A stretch of DNA of 39,801 nucleotides from Clostridia bacterium (GCA_017549565.1 JAFYUI010000030.1:1-39801); one strand, 5' to 3'. Shown: positions 27,601-37,061, counted from the stretch's first letter. Notes: generated by a model from the letters alone, not told the origin. A program made the numbers and translations.

Positions 27601-28307
27601 AAAACAACATTGTCAATATTGGTTAAAAATGTTGTATGACGGCAGTGGTCGGACCAATAGGTGTCAATCATACGGATTTCGGTGATGGTGGGGTTGCGAT
27701 TTTCTGACTTAAAGTAGCTTTGGCAAAAAGCAATATCATCGTTATCCATTGCAAGACCGTAATTTTTGACAAAATCAGCAAGACCTTGCTTATCTAAATC
27801 AATAAAACCGTTAAGAGTTTCAACAGTTGTTGGGATATCGTACTTTGCTTCAAGAGATTCAGGCATTTCGAGAGAAGCAAGACGTGATTCAACAGGGTTA
27901 ATAACATACTTTTTGATTTCGTTGATTTCACTTTCAGTTATGTCGCCCGAAATGATATAAACCTTTGCGGTTTTAACGCGAGGGCGGTCGCCCTGCGAAA
28001 TAAGCTGCATACACTGTGCAGCAGAGTCGGCGCGTTGGTCAAACTGACCGGGCAAAAATTCCACCGCAAAAACATAACCGCCATTTGCATCAAAGTCAGC
28101 CGATGCATTATCAAGCTGTGGTTCGGAAAAAACAGTATTAACAGAATAATCAAACAAATCTTTGTCAATGTTCTCAACATCATAACGGTTTATAACGCGA
28201 ACATCGGTAACTGATTTAATTTGCAAAAGGTTGTTAATGTTATTTAAAAGACCTCTCGCTTCATTAGCAAGCTCTTTTTTCTTTTCAACATACACGCGGT
28301 AAACCAT
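24621..28307 (-). CDS. purL: Phosphoribosylformylglycinamidine synthase, single-chain type
   Basis: Converts FGAR, glutamine and ATP to FGAM. At 1228 residues it is the large single-chain form that contains the synthase domains and the glutaminase, so no purQ or purS is needed. The synthase part has DTYWSDHCRHTTF and KNETHNHPTEIEPF. The C-terminal class I glutaminase has its nucleophile Cys1069 in GICNGFQ, and the His and Glu in GHSERVGYG near the end. The start overlaps the purD stop by one base (TAATG), which implies coupled translation. Confidence 0.97.
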   Translation of the reverse strand: MVYRVYVEKKKELANEARGLLNNINNLLQIKSVTDVRVINRYDVENIDKDLFDYSVNTVFSEPQLDNASADFDANGGYVFAVEFLPGQFDQRADSAAQCMQLISQGDRPRVKTAKVYIISGDITESEINEIKKYVINPVESRLASLEMPESLEAKYDIPTTVETLNGFIDLDKQGLADFVKNYGLAMDNDDIAFCQSYFKSENRNPTITEIRMIDTYWSDHCRHTTFLTNIDNVVFEDELLQNTYNEYLQVRKDLGRTKPICLMDLATIAVRQLKKDGKLDKLDESEEINACTVKIDVEVDGVTEKWLLLFKNETHNHPTEIEPFGGAATCIGGAIRDPLSGRSYVYGAMRVTGAANPLKSVKETMAGKLPQRKIVTTAADGYSSYGNQIGLATGIVDEIYHDGYAAKRMEIGAVVAAAPAENVRRECPEDGDIVILLGGSTGRDGCGGATGSSKSHTLDSLESCGAEVQKGNAPEERKLQRLFRNPVATKMIKRCNDFGAGGVSVAIGELADGLLIDLNAVPKKYEGLDGTELAISESQERMAVVIEKENLDAFLKLANEENLQAVKVAEVKAEPRLKMVWNGNTIVDLSREFLNSNGAEKHITITPEKPNLMPKAVVGSFTEAYKAIADDLNICSKRGLSEQFDSTIGAGTVLMPFGGKNQLTPIQAMVQKISVEKKHTNDCSLMAWGYNPFITEQSPYHGAYLAVVESVAKLIATGAEFKDVYLTFQEYFERPGKDGKRWGKPFAALLGAFKAQMNLGIGSIGGKDSMSGTFEDLDVPPTLVSFAVTTDKVDNIISPEFKKAGNKVYLLCPVYDENELPLTSSLLNTFNLVTKLSREGKIKSAYTPTIGGIAEAIMKMSFGNGLGFKFNENLSKEAIFDYSYGSFIVETDAEIDGILVGEVTDDGKLTYANESISLNELLGIYEDKLESVFKCNIQNTGKNVVNFNYTASNYPAPAIKVAKPKVLIPVFPGTNCEFDSAKVMRDAGAEPKIFVINNQSSEQIARSVENFANELKTSQMVFIPGGFSGGDEPDGSGKFITAFFRNAAIKDGVTDLLDNRDGLMCGICNGFQALIKLGLVPFGKIIDTDENCPTLTFNTIARHQSRIVRTRIASNKSPWLKNTNVGDVYNVPISHGEGRFLASEEFIKKLAENGQIATQYVDLNGNATTDIHFNPNDSMYAIEGITSPDGRVFGKMGHSERVGYGLYKNVLGDYDIKMFKSAVEYFK

Positions 28308-29572
28308 TATTTTAAAACCTCCATTGCTTTTTTGCCAATATCCTTGCGGTAATAAGCATTATCAAAGTGAACATAATTTACTTTATCGTAAGCGAGATTT
28401 ATAGCATCTTCTAAATTATTTGCGGTTGCAGTAACACCAAGAACACGGCCACCTGCGGTTTTTAGGGTATCGCCGTCTAATTTAGCACCTGCAACATAAA
28501 CGCTGTCAGCAACGCTTTCTTCTATGTTTAAAGTAAAGCCACTTTCATATTTTTGGGGATAACCATTAGATGCCATTACAACACAAGCCGCAGCACCGTC
28601 TTTAAATTTAACTTCACAGTCTTTTAAAGTGCCGTTTGTTGTGGCTTTCATAATGGTTAAAAGGTCGCTTTCCAAAAGGGGAAGTACAACCTGTGTTTCG
28701 GGGTCACCAAAGCGACAGTTATATTCAATTACCTTTGGTCCCTTAGGGGTGAGCATTAAGCCGAAGTAAAGGCAACCCTTAAAGGTGCGGTTTTCACTGT
28801 TCATTGCGTTTATAGTTGGAATAAATATTTTTTCCATACATTCTTTTGCAATTTCATCGGTGTAATAGGGGTTGGGGGCTATTGTGCCCATACCGCCTGT
28901 GTTAAGACCGTTATCACCATCTAATGCACGTTTATGGTCCATTGAAGAAACCATTGGCACAACGGTTTTACCGTCGGTAAATGACAAAACTGAAACCTCG
29001 GGACCTGTTAAAAATTCTTCAATAACAACCTGACTTCCGCTGTCGCCGAAAATCTTATCTTCCATCATTGATTTAACTGCATTTTTAGCATCTTCACGGG
29101 TTTCAGCAATTATAACACCTTTACCAAGTGCCAAACCATCTGCTTTAATAACTGTGGGGATTGGGGCAGTTTCAAGATAGGAAAGGGCAGATTCCAAATC
29201 GGTAAAAACTTCATATTCCGCAGTTGGAATATTATATTTTTTCATAAGATTTTTTGAAAAAACCTTACTGCCTTCGATAATTGCGGCGGCTTTATTCGGG
29301 CCAAAGCAGTCGATACCAATTTCGTTTAAAGCATCAACACAACCGAGAACAAGCGGGTCATCAGGGGCAACCACTGCATAGTCAATATCATTATTTTTTG
29401 CAAAGTCAACAATAGCGGGGATATCTTTCGCACCGATATTTACAAGTGTTGCATCCTTTGCCATACCGCCGTTGCCGGGAAGCGCAAAAATTTCAGTAAT
29501 TTCTTTATTTTCTTTTAGCTTTTTAATGATGGCGTGTTCACGACCGCCACCACCTACAACCATTATTTTCAT
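28307..29572 (-). CDS. purD: Phosphoribosylamine-glycine ligase
   Basis: Makes GAR from phosphoribosylamine, glycine and ATP. The 421 residues carry the N-terminal VVGGGGREHAI loop, an ATP-grasp core (KADGLALGKGVI) and the metal-binding segment FNCRFGDPETQ-like region (YNCRFGDPETQ). AAGGAG precedes the ATG, 11 bases after glyA. The glycine it uses is made by the neighbouring glyA product. Confidence 0.97.
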   Translation of the reverse strand: MKIMVVGGGGREHAIIKKLKENKEITEIFALPGNGGMAKDATLVNIGAKDIPAIVDFAKNNDIDYAVVAPDDPLVLGCVDALNEIGIDCFGPNKAAAIIEGSKVFSKNLMKKYNIPTAEYEVFTDLESALSYLETAPIPTVIKADGLALGKGVIIAETREDAKNAVKSMMEDKIFGDSGSQVVIEEFLTGPEVSVLSFTDGKTVVPMVSSMDHKRALDGDNGLNTGGMGTIAPNPYYTDEIAKECMEKIFIPTINAMNSENRTFKGCLYFGLMLTPKGPKVIEYNCRFGDPETQVVLPLLESDLLTIMKATTNGTLKDCEVKFKDGAAACVVMASNGYPQKYESGFTLNIEESVADSVYVAGAKLDGDTLKTAGGRVLGVTATANNLEDAINLAYDKVNYVHFDNAYYRKDIGKKAMEVLK

Positions 29573-29583
29573 TTAAATGCTCC

Positions 29584-30822
29584 TTAATAAATAGGGAAGT
29601 TAGCGCATAATTCCTGTACTTCTTTTGAAACACGCTCTTTATTAGCATCGAAATCGTCAACGATATCTCTAATCCATTTAGCGATTTTCTTCATCTCTTC
29701 TTCTTTAAAGCCGCGTGTTGTAACTGCGGGAGTACCAATACGCAAACCACTTGTAATAAATGGACTTTGTGGGTCGTTGGGAATAGTATTTTTGTTTGCG
29801 GTGATGTGCACCTCATCAAGACGATGTTCAAGCTCTTTACCTGTAATGCCTTCTTTAACAAGGTTTAAAAGCATAAGGTGGTTGTCTGTGCCGTTTGATA
29901 CAAGCTTGAAGCCCTGTTCTTTAAGCGCTTCAGCTAATGCTGCAGCATTTTTAACAACCTGCTTTTGATATTCTTTATATTCATCGGTAAGTGCTTCGCC
30001 AAAGGATACGGCCTTAGCGGCAATAATGTGCATTAAAGGACCGCCTTGTGTACCGGGGAAAACGGCCTTGTCAATTTTCTTTGCAAGTTCTTCATCATTT
30101 GTGAGAATTAAGCCGCCACGAGGACCACGAAGTGTTTTGTGGGTTGTAGAGGTAACAACATGTGCATAAGGAATGGGAGATGGGTGAACACCTGCGGCAA
30201 CGAGACCTGCAATGTGTGCCATATCAACCATTAAATATGCATTAACCTCATCGGCAATTTCACGGCAACGCTTAAAGTCAATAATTCTTGAATAAGCGCT
30301 TGCGCCAACAACGATAAGTTTGGGTTGACATTCTTTTGCGATTTTAAGCATTTCATCATAGTCAATCATTTCGGTCTCATCATTAACACCGTAAGGTACA
30401 ATGTTAAAATATTTACCCGAAATATTAACAGGTGAGCCGTGAGATAAGTGACCACCTTGTTGCAAATTCATACCCATAACTGTGTCACCCGGGTTTACAA
30501 GTGCGAAAAATGTTGCAAGGTTTGCATTTGCACCGCTGTGTGGCTGAACATTTGCAAAATTACAGCCAAAAAGCTTTTTAACACGCTCGCGTGCGATATC
30601 CTCAACAACATCAACGCAGTAGCAACCACCGTAATAACGCTTTGTGGGGTAACCTTCGGCATATTTATTAGTTAAAACACCGCCTGCTGCAAGTAAAACA
30701 GCGGGGGAAACAATATTTTCAGAAGCAATAAGCTCAATATTATGACGCTGTCTGTTAAGTTCGTTTTCGCAAGCGGCAGCAACCTCGCTGTCATAGTTTT
30801 TAAGTTCTTCAAAAAAGTTCAT
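29584..30822 (-). CDS. glyA: Serine hydroxymethyltransferase
   Basis: PLP enzyme that converts serine and THF to glycine and 5,10-methylene-THF. It has 412 residues. The PLP lysine is Lys229 in the [12 protein letters not shown] segment, and the substrate region ENIVSPAVL is intact. In this operon it can supply both glycine for PurD and one-carbon units for the formyl-transfer steps. Confidence 0.97.
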   Translation of the reverse strand: MNFFEELKNYDSEVAAACENELNRQRHNIELIASENIVSPAVLLAAGGVLTNKYAEGYPTKRYYGGCYCVDVVEDIARERVKKLFGCNFANVQPHSGANANLATFFALVNPGDTVMGMNLQQGGHLSHGSPVNISGKYFNIVPYGVNDETEMIDYDEMLKIAKECQPKLIVVGASAYSRIIDFKRCREIADEVNAYLMVDMAHIAGLVAAGVHPSPIPYAHVVTSTTHKTLRGPRGGLILTNDEELAKKIDKAVFPGTQGGPLMHIIAAKAVSFGEALTDEYKEYQKQVVKNAAALAEALKEQGFKLVSNGTDNHLMLLNLVKEGITGKELEHRLDEVHITANKNTIPNDPQSPFITSGLRIGTPAVTTRGFKEEEMKKIAKWIRDIVDDFDANKERVSKEVQELCANFPIY

Positions 30823-30843
30823 TATAATATAACTCCTAAAAAA

Positions 30844-32028
30844 TTAGTGATGGAATAAGCGCATACCTGTAAATGCCATTGCAATGCCGTATTTATTACA
30901 GCAGTCAATTACAGCATCATCACGGATAGAACCACCGGGTTCTGCAATATAAGAAACACCGCTTCTATATGCTCTTTCAATGTTATCATCAAAGGGGAAG
31001 AAAGCATCAGAACCGAGAGAAACACCCGAAATTGTTTTTAAATATTCCTTAATTTCATCATCGGTTAAGGGTGCGGGCTGTTTGGTGAAATATTTTTGCC
31101 AATTACCGTCGGCACAAACATCTTCTTCGTTACGGTTGATATAACCGTCAATAACATTGTCGCGTGTGGGACGGGCGATGTTTTCCAAGAAGGGAAGATT
31201 TAACACCTTGTCGTGCTGACGCAAGAACCATGTGTCTGCCTTGCTGCCTGCAAGACGGGTGCAGTGTATACGGGACTGTTGACCTGCACCAACACCAATT
31301 GCCTGACCGTTAACTGCAAAACAAACCGAGTTAGATTGTGTATATTTTAATGTAATAAGAGAAATTATTAAATCACGCTTTGCATTATCGGGTAAATTTT
31401 TGTTTTCGGTAACCAAATTTGAAAGTAAATCGTTATCAATTTTAAAGTTGTTGCGACCTTGTTCAAAGGTAATGCCATAAACCTGCTTGGTTTCTTGGGG
31501 GGCAGGTACATAGTTGGGGTCAATTTTTACGATATTATAATTACCGTTTCTTTTAGATTTTAAAATTTCTAATGCTTCGGGGTCATAATCGGGGGCAATT
31601 ACACCGTCAGATACCTCACGCTTAATTAAAAGAGCGGTGGTAACATCGCATTTATCGGAAAGGGCAACCCAGTCACCAAATGAGCACATACGGTCGGTAC
31701 CGCGGGCTCTTGCATAAGCACAAGCTAAAAGAGAATCATCAAGACCTTCGATATCATCAACAAAGCAAGCCTTTTTAAGTTTTTCGGGTAAAATTGTGCC
31801 AACTGCTGCACTTGTTGGGCTTACATGTTTAAAAGAAGTAACGGCGGGAAGACCTAATGCTTCCTTTAATTCCTTAACAAGCTGCCAAGAGTTAAACGCA
31901 TCTAAAAAATTGATATAACCCGGTCTGCCACATAAAATTTCAATAGGTAATTCGCTACCATCAGCCATATATATTTTTGAGGGCTTTTGGTTAGGGTTAC
32001 AACCGTATTTAAGCTCAAATTCTTTCAT
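30844..32028 (-). CDS. Stand-alone AICAR transformylase (PurH C-terminal type)
   Basis: Transfers the formyl group of 10-formyl-THF to AICAR to give FAICAR. The 394 residues correspond only to the transformylase half of PurH. There is no N-terminal IMP cyclohydrolase (MGS-like) domain. The catalytic Lys-His pair is in FKHVSPTSAAVG (about 67-68), and GQQSRIHCTRLAG and AEPGGSIRDD are family segments. The cyclohydrolase step is probably done by the next gene upstream in the operon. Databases often call this form purH; I leave the symbol blank because it is only half of that enzyme. Confidence 0.93.
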   Translation of the reverse strand: MKEFELKYGCNPNQKPSKIYMADGSELPIEILCGRPGYINFLDAFNSWQLVKELKEALGLPAVTSFKHVSPTSAAVGTILPEKLKKACFVDDIEGLDDSLLACAYARARGTDRMCSFGDWVALSDKCDVTTALLIKREVSDGVIAPDYDPEALEILKSKRNGNYNIVKIDPNYVPAPQETKQVYGITFEQGRNNFKIDNDLLSNLVTENKNLPDNAKRDLIISLITLKYTQSNSVCFAVNGQAIGVGAGQQSRIHCTRLAGSKADTWFLRQHDKVLNLPFLENIARPTRDNVIDGYINRNEEDVCADGNWQKYFTKQPAPLTDDEIKEYLKTISGVSLGSDAFFPFDDNIERAYRSGVSYIAEPGGSIRDDAVIDCCNKYGIAMAFTGMRLFHH

Positions 32029-32039
32029 TTTAACTCTCC

Positions 32040-32747
32040 TTATTTGTTTTTGTTAATTATGATTTCTTCACTTTCGCCGTTTTTTAAATCAACTGTGCGA
32101 ACAAATAAAGAAACCTTATTATCTTCGTTTAAATTATTCCAACAAATGTCGGCTAATTCCTTTGCGGTGTTGGGCATTGAAATTTCTTCGGGTTCACCAT
32201 AAAAGGAGGGGATGGGGTTGCCATCGCATTTATATGTATGAATAAAATGGCCTATACCGCTTTCAGGAGTATAATCATAAAAATAGCGATTACAAACTGG
32301 TCTGCCGTTGGCGCTCTTTAAAATTGAAAGTTTATAGGTAAAGTTGTTATTTTCATAATAAAGAATACCTGAAATTCGTGGGGTATAATTTGGTTCGTCA
32401 TCTTCAAATTCGCGTGTGCGAAGTGAATCTTCAAAAGTTTTATCAACTTTCACAAAATCATAAATAGTGTTTGTTTGGTCACCATTTGTGATAATATCCA
32501 TATTAGCAATTTGTAAATATGGGTTATAAATGATAAGATGCGGGTCAGAAAGCTTGCTTTCGTCAAACGCTTTTGTGCGCATACCGCCCTCAAAGCGTTC
32601 AAAAATTCGGTTTCGGCTATTTTCACTTCTGCCCATTATAAAATAAGCAATCATTGCCTTTGTGCCATCAGCCGATTTGCCAATAACAATACCGCGACCG
32701 GGATATGAATTTTCACTTAATAATTTTTTCAAATCAAACAATGCCAT
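32040..32747 (-). CDS. PurO-like IMP cyclohydrolase
   Basis: Closes the ring of FAICAR to IMP, by family inference. The 235-residue protein has the segments SYPGRGIVIG and FIMGRSENSRNR near the N-terminus, followed by DPHLIIYNP. These match the PurO-type IMP cyclohydrolase family first known from archaea, which is unrelated to the PurH N-domain. The in-frame ATG at 32789 would overlap purN by 26 bases; the ATG at 32747 follows GTGAGG and leaves a 16-base gap. Position beside the stand-alone transformylase strongly supports the role. Confidence 0.85.
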   Translation of the reverse strand: MALFDLKKLLSENSYPGRGIVIGKSADGTKAMIAYFIMGRSENSRNRIFERFEGGMRTKAFDESKLSDPHLIIYNPYLQIANMDIITNGDQTNTIYDFVKVDKTFEDSLRTREFEDDEPNYTPRISGILYYENNNFTYKLSILKSANGRPVCNRYFYDYTPESGIGHFIHTYKCDGNPIPSFYGEPEEISMPNTAKELADICWNNLNEDNKVSLFVRTVDLKNGESEEIIINKNK

Positions 32748-32763
32748 TTTATTTACCTCACTT

Positions 32764-33348
32764 TTATAGTTCGCTGCAAACCTTTTCAAGTGCTAAGGGA
32801 AGAATACGCCACTCGGCTTCCTCCATAACACGCTTTTGCAGGGTTTCAGGTGTGTCGTTTTCTAAAATATTTACAGCTTTTTGCATTATGATTTTGCCAC
32901 CATCGGGGATTTCATTTACAAAATGCACCGTAGCACCTGTAACTTTAACACCATACTCCAATGCGGCTTCGTGAACTTTAAGTCCATAAAAGCCCTTGCC
33001 ACAAAAAGAGGGAATAAGTGACGGGTGAACATTTATAATTTTATTTGCAAAGCGGGTGGTAAACTTTTCGCTTAAAATGCACATAAAGCCCGCTAAAACA
33101 ATAAAATCAATATAGTTTTCTTCTAAAACTGCAATTAGCTCATCTTCAAATTTGTCTAAAAGCACTTTTTTGTTGCAAACAACGGTTTTTATACCGCTGT
33201 TTTGCGCGCGTGTAAGAGCATAAGCATCGGGGTTGTTTGAAACAACAAGTGTAATTTTACCCGAAGAGATGATGCCGTCAATTTGTGCATTTATAAGGGC
33301 TTGTAGATTAGTGCCGCCGCCCGAAACCAAAACTGCAATATTTTTCAT
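32764..33348 (-). CDS. purN: Phosphoribosylglycinamide formyltransferase (10-formyl-THF dependent)
   Basis: Formylates GAR with 10-formyl-THF. The 194-residue protein has the N-terminal VSGGGTNLQAL, the catalytic Asn-His in INVHPSLIPSF and the catalytic Asp in EIPDGGKII. It is the second consumer of 10-formyl-THF in the operon. Its start lies nine bases after the purM stop. Confidence 0.95.
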   Translation of the reverse strand: MKNIAVLVSGGGTNLQALINAQIDGIISSGKITLVVSNNPDAYALTRAQNSGIKTVVCNKKVLLDKFEDELIAVLEENYIDFIVLAGFMCILSEKFTTRFANKIINVHPSLIPSFCGKGFYGLKVHEAALEYGVKVTGATVHFVNEIPDGGKIIMQKAVNILENDTPETLQKRVMEEAEWRILPLALEKVCSEL

Positions 33349-33357
33349 TTTAACACC

Positions 33358-34398
33358 TTATATAATTGTGATTTTTGTGTCTGATTTAACAATTTTACCA
33401 ATGATATAAGCATCTTCACCGTTTGCTTTAAGAACTTCCAATGCTTTCTGGGCATCTTCTTTTGCAACAACAACGCTCATACCAACGCCCATATTATATG
33501 TGTTATACATATCTCTTTCAGGGATGTTGCCTTTTTTCTGTAAAAGGTCAAAAATTGGTAAAACCTTAATATTTGATTTTACGATTTCAGCACCAAAACC
33601 ATCGGGAATGCTTCTTGGAATGTTTTCATAAAAGCCACCGCCTGTAATGTGGGAAATAGCACGCACCTTTACATTATCCAAAAGTGCAAGAATTGGTTTT
33701 ACATAAATTTTTGTAGGTGCTAAAAGTGTTTCACCAAGTGTTTTGCCCGAAAGCTCATCAAATTTTTCATTCAAATCGCAGTTTTCAACATCGAAAACCT
33801 TTCTAACAAGCGAAAAGCCGTTTGAGTGAATACCGCTTGATGGCAAGGCAATTACAACATCATCCTCTTGCATTGTGGTGTTATCAAGAATTTTCTTTTT
33901 ATCAACAATACCAACTGCAAAGCCCGCAAGGTCATAATCATCCTCCGGCATCATACCTGGGTGTTCGGCAGTTTCGCCGCCAATAAGCGCTGCGCCCGAC
34001 TGAACGCAACCCTCTGCAACGCCGCTAACAATTTCGGCAATTTTTTCGGGAATATTTTTACCGCAAGCAATGTAATCAAGGAAGAATAACGGTTTTGCGC
34101 CAACGCAAATAATGTCATTTACACACATTGCAACGGCATCAATACCGATAGTGTCGTGCTTGTCCATTAAAATAGCAAGCTTAACCTTTGTGCCACAACC
34201 GTCGGTACCGCTTACTAATACGGGTTCTTCCATACCTTGAACAGGTAAGCCGAAGCAACCGCCAAAGCCGCCAACATCATCAAGACAGCCGTCGTTTTTA
34301 GTGCGGGCAATATGCTTTTTCATAAGTTCAACGGCCTTATAGCCGGCAGTAATATCAACGCCTGCATCAGCGTAAGATTTTGATTGTGAATTGTTCAT
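33358..34398 (-). CDS. purM: Phosphoribosylformylglycinamidine cyclo-ligase
   Basis: Makes AIR from FGAM and ATP. The 346-residue protein has the family start YADAGVDITAGYKAVELMK, the ATP-binding DGVGTK-type segment (SGTDGCGTKVKLA) and AISHITGGGFYENIPR. The upstream in-frame ATG at 34464 lies inside the purF-like gene; the ATG at 34398 follows AAAGGAA and is four bases beyond that gene's stop. Confidence 0.96.
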   Translation of the reverse strand: MNNSQSKSYADAGVDITAGYKAVELMKKHIARTKNDGCLDDVGGFGGCFGLPVQGMEEPVLVSGTDGCGTKVKLAILMDKHDTIGIDAVAMCVNDIICVGAKPLFFLDYIACGKNIPEKIAEIVSGVAEGCVQSGAALIGGETAEHPGMMPEDDYDLAGFAVGIVDKKKILDNTTMQEDDVVIALPSSGIHSNGFSLVRKVFDVENCDLNEKFDELSGKTLGETLLAPTKIYVKPILALLDNVKVRAISHITGGGFYENIPRSIPDGFGAEIVKSNIKVLPIFDLLQKKGNIPERDMYNTYNMGVGMSVVVAKEDAQKALEVLKANGEDAYIIGKIVKSDTKITII

Positions 34399-34402
34399 TA
34401 TA

Positions 34403-35827
34403 TTATTCCTTTCCGTTCCAGCAATATGTACATAAACATTCTTTAGGTAAACCGATAGCTTCAATTATACCTTCAAGTGACTGGAATTCTAACGATGCAA
34501 AGTTAAAGTTATCAGCAATAGTTTTGCGAAGCTTTTGACCTCTTTCGGTTTTTGAGTCAATATATTCATCAATATACTTTTCGCCCTCTTCACCCTCAAG
34601 TTCAAAAATAGTTCTGCGGGCGATAAGCTCCATATCATTTGTTGCACGGGAGAAATTAAGATATTTACAGCCGTACATAATAGGGGGGCAGGCGGAACGC
34701 ATATGCACCGATTTGGCGCCGTTTTCATAAAGAAAATCAACAGTGCCCTTAAGCTGCGTGCCACGAACTATTGAATCGTCAACAAAAAGTAGGTTTTTGT
34801 CGGTTATAAGGTCGTGTACGGGGATTTGCTTCATTTTGGCAACGCGGTTTCTTTCTTGCTGGCGTTGCGGAGTAAAGCTTCTTGCCCAGGTGGGTGTGTA
34901 TTTAATAAATGCACGAGCAAATTTGTTTTTGCTTTCGTTAGCATAACCTATAGCGTGGGGTGTGCCTGAATCAGGAACGCCACCAACATAATCAATTTCA
35001 GCATCCAAACCGTTTTCCTTATCGTTTCGTGCTAAAATTTCGCCGTTGCGGTAACGCATTAGTTCAACATTTACACCCTCATAGCAGGAGGTGGGGTAAC
35101 CGTAATAGCTCCATAAAAATGAGCAAATTTTCATTTTTCTTTCGGGTTTTGCTAAAACCTCGCAGTTATCAGCTGAAAGCTCAACAATTTCAGCAGGGCC
35201 AAGCTCACGATAAATTTCATAACCAAGCTTTAAGGCCGCAAAGCTTTCGAAAGTAACGCAAAAGCCATTTTCATTTTTACCGATTATCACAGGAAGACGG
35301 CCGTATTTATCACGGGCGGCAATAAGGTTGCCGTTGTTCTTCATAATTAAAATTGTAGCCGAACCCTCAATAGAGTTTTGCGCAAAACGGATACCATCTT
35401 CAAAGTTGCTTTTTTGGTCGATAAGTGCTGCAACAAGCTCGGTAGAGTTCACCTTGCCCGATGTCATTGCCAAAAAGTGCCCGCCGCTGAAAGACAAGTA
35501 CTGTTTTATAAGCGAATCATAATTGTTGATTTGACCGATTACACAAATGGCATAAGTGCCAATATTTGAGGTGATAAGCAAGGGTTGTGGGTCATAATCG
35601 CTTATGCAACCAATGGCGCTTGTGCCTTGCATTTCATTAAAAACGCTTTCGAATTTTGTTCTGAAAGGGGAGTTTTGGATATTGTGAATATCCCTTTGTA
35701 AACCCTCAACCTTATCCCACACAGCGATACCTGCGCGGCGTGTACCTAAATGTGAGTGATAGTCAGTGCCGAAGAATACATCTGAAAGAGCATCCTCTTT
35801 GCTGACAACTCCAAAAAATCCACCCAT
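34403..35827 (-). CDS. purF: PurF-like amidophosphoribosyltransferase lacking the glutaminase Cys
   Basis: A 474-residue protein. The phosphoribosyltransferase domain is intact: the PRPP motif FVDDSIVRGTQ (about 348-358) and VPDSGTPHAIGYANES. Cys235, Cys387, Cys466 and Cys469 match the four [4Fe-4S] ligands of Bacillus PurF. The N-terminus starts MGGFFGVVSKED where PurF has MCGIVGI, so the N-terminal nucleophile Cys is Gly2. No alternative upstream start adds a Cys. The enzyme may use free ammonia or act with a separate glutaminase. It is the only purF in this operon. GGAGT precedes the ATG. Confidence 0.9.
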   Translation of the reverse strand: MGGFFGVVSKEDALSDVFFGTDYHSHLGTRRAGIAVWDKVEGLQRDIHNIQNSPFRTKFESVFNEMQGTSAIGCISDYDPQPLLITSNIGTYAICVIGQINNYDSLIKQYLSFSGGHFLAMTSGKVNSTELVAALIDQKSNFEDGIRFAQNSIEGSATILIMKNNGNLIAARDKYGRLPVIIGKNENGFCVTFESFAALKLGYEIYRELGPAEIVELSADNCEVLAKPERKMKICSFLWSYYGYPTSCYEGVNVELMRYRNGEILARNDKENGLDAEIDYVGGVPDSGTPHAIGYANESKNKFARAFIKYTPTWARSFTPQRQQERNRVAKMKQIPVHDLITDKNLLFVDDSIVRGTQLKGTVDFLYENGAKSVHMRSACPPIMYGCKYLNFSRATNDMELIARRTIFELEGEEGEKYIDEYIDSKTERGQKLRKTIADNFNFASLEFQSLEGIIEAIGLPKECLCTYCWNGKE

Positions 35828-35842
35828 TATTTACTCCTTATT

Positions 35843-36529
35843 TTATGCAAAGAAAAGTTTGGAAAGTGTCATTGGGTCAATGTACTGACCGTCCTTATAA
35901 ACACGCATATTGCCTGATGCAATTTCATCGATAAGCATTACATCGCCGTTTGCGTCATAACCAAATTCAAATTTAATGTCATAAAGGTCAAGACCCTTTT
36001 CTTTAAGGTCGTCAGCAACAATTTTTGTAATTTGTTGTGTCATAAGCTTGATGTCATCATACTGCTTGTCACTCATAACACCAAGAGCAACCAAAGCATC
36101 TTTAATAACAAGCGGGTCGCCCTTTTCATCATTTTTAAAGGTCATTTCAACATAAGCGGGGAGGTCAGCGCCTTCTTCAATATAGTCGCCATATCTGCGA
36201 ATGAAGCTACCAACAGCTTTGTAACGGCAGATAACTTCAAGACCGTGACCAAACACCTTTGCAGGTAAAACTTCCATTGTTGTGTCATCTAAATTAGCGT
36301 TAATATAATGTGTTTTAATTCCTGCAGCATTTACTTTTTCAAAGAAGTAGATAGACATACGGAGGTTAACATCGCCAACGCCGTCAATTGTAAGACCAAC
36401 AGAATTTTCACCCGGGTCAAAAACGCCGTCTTTGCCTGTGCAATCATCCTTGAACTTTAAAAGGCAGTTGCCGTTTTCAAGCTCAAATACATCCTTGGTT
36501 TTTCCGGTGTAGATAAGTTTCTTTTCCAT
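35843..36529 (-). CDS. purC: SAICAR synthetase
   Basis: Joins CAIR and aspartate. The 228 residues are typical of the short bacterial PurC. It begins [14 protein letters not shown], with the nucleotide-binding [13 protein letters not shown], and contains the [11 protein letters not shown]-type segment at the C-terminal end. The ribosome-binding site is GGAGG on the minus strand. It is the second gene of the operon, 14 bases after purE. Confidence 0.96.
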   Translation of the reverse strand: MEKKLIYTGKTKDVFELENGNCLLKFKDDCTGKDGVFDPGENSVGLTIDGVGDVNLRMSIYFFEKVNAAGIKTHYINANLDDTTMEVLPAKVFGHGLEVICRYKAVGSFIRRYGDYIEEGADLPAYVEMTFKNDEKGDPLVIKDALVALGVMSDKQYDDIKLMTQQITKIVADDLKEKGLDLYDIKFEFGYDANGDVMLIDEIASGNMRVYKDGQYIDPMTLSKLFFA

Positions 36530-36543
36530 TTTTGTTTCCTCCG

Positions 36544-37035
36544 TTAATTAAACATTTTTTCAATTTTTTTATTTTTATCTAAAACATTTGCTGTGTCGGC
36601 TTTACGCTTTTGGTCTAATTTTTCGGCCAAAGCGCTGTCAGTTACAGCTAATATTTCAATACATAACAAAGCGGCATTGACAGCACCGTCAACTGCAACA
36701 GTAGCAACAGGGATGCCTGATGGCATTTGTACCGTTGATAAAAGTGCATCAACACCGTTTAAATGACCAGATTTTACAGGGATACCGATAACGGGAAGGG
36801 TAGTGTTAGCGGCAATAGCACCTGCAAGGTGTGCAGCCATACCTGCGGCGGCAATAATTGCACCAAAGCCGTTTTGGCGTGCGTTAAGACTGAAGTCTCT
36901 CGCTTCTTCGGGTGTTCTGTGCGCCGAAAAAACATGAACCTCAAAAGGCACATCAAATGACTTTAATGTGTTAATCGCTTTTTCGATAATGGGAAGGTCG
37001 CTGTCGCTGCCCATTATAATTCCAACTTTTTTCAT
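36544..37035 (-). CDS. purE: N5-CAIR mutase, class I PurE
   Basis: Rearranges N5-CAIR to CAIR. The 163 residues begin [16 protein letters not shown] and contain the conserved SAHRTPEEA and [12 protein letters not shown] segments of class I PurE. A partner purK is not in the window. It is the first gene of the minus-strand purine operon and lies directly after the ZTP riboswitch. GGAGG precedes the ATG by about nine bases. Confidence 0.96.
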   Translation of the reverse strand: MKKVGIIMGSDSDLPIIEKAINTLKSFDVPFEVHVFSAHRTPEEARDFSLNARQNGFGAIIAAAGMAAHLAGAIAANTTLPVIGIPVKSGHLNGVDALLSTVQMPSGIPVATVAVDGAVNAALLCIEILAVTDSALAEKLDQKRKADTANVLDKNKKIEKMFN

Positions 37036-37061
37036 AAAAGCAAAACCTCCAACAAAATAAT

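Noticed and set aside
23970-28183. Several open frames opposite fhs and purL
   Set aside because: Both minus-strand genes are intact and conserved along their full length, so the opposite frames are by-products of codon use.
32748-32789. Earlier start of the PurO-like protein at 32789
   Set aside because: It would overlap the end of purN, and the ATG at 32747 has a good GAGG site and matches the family start.
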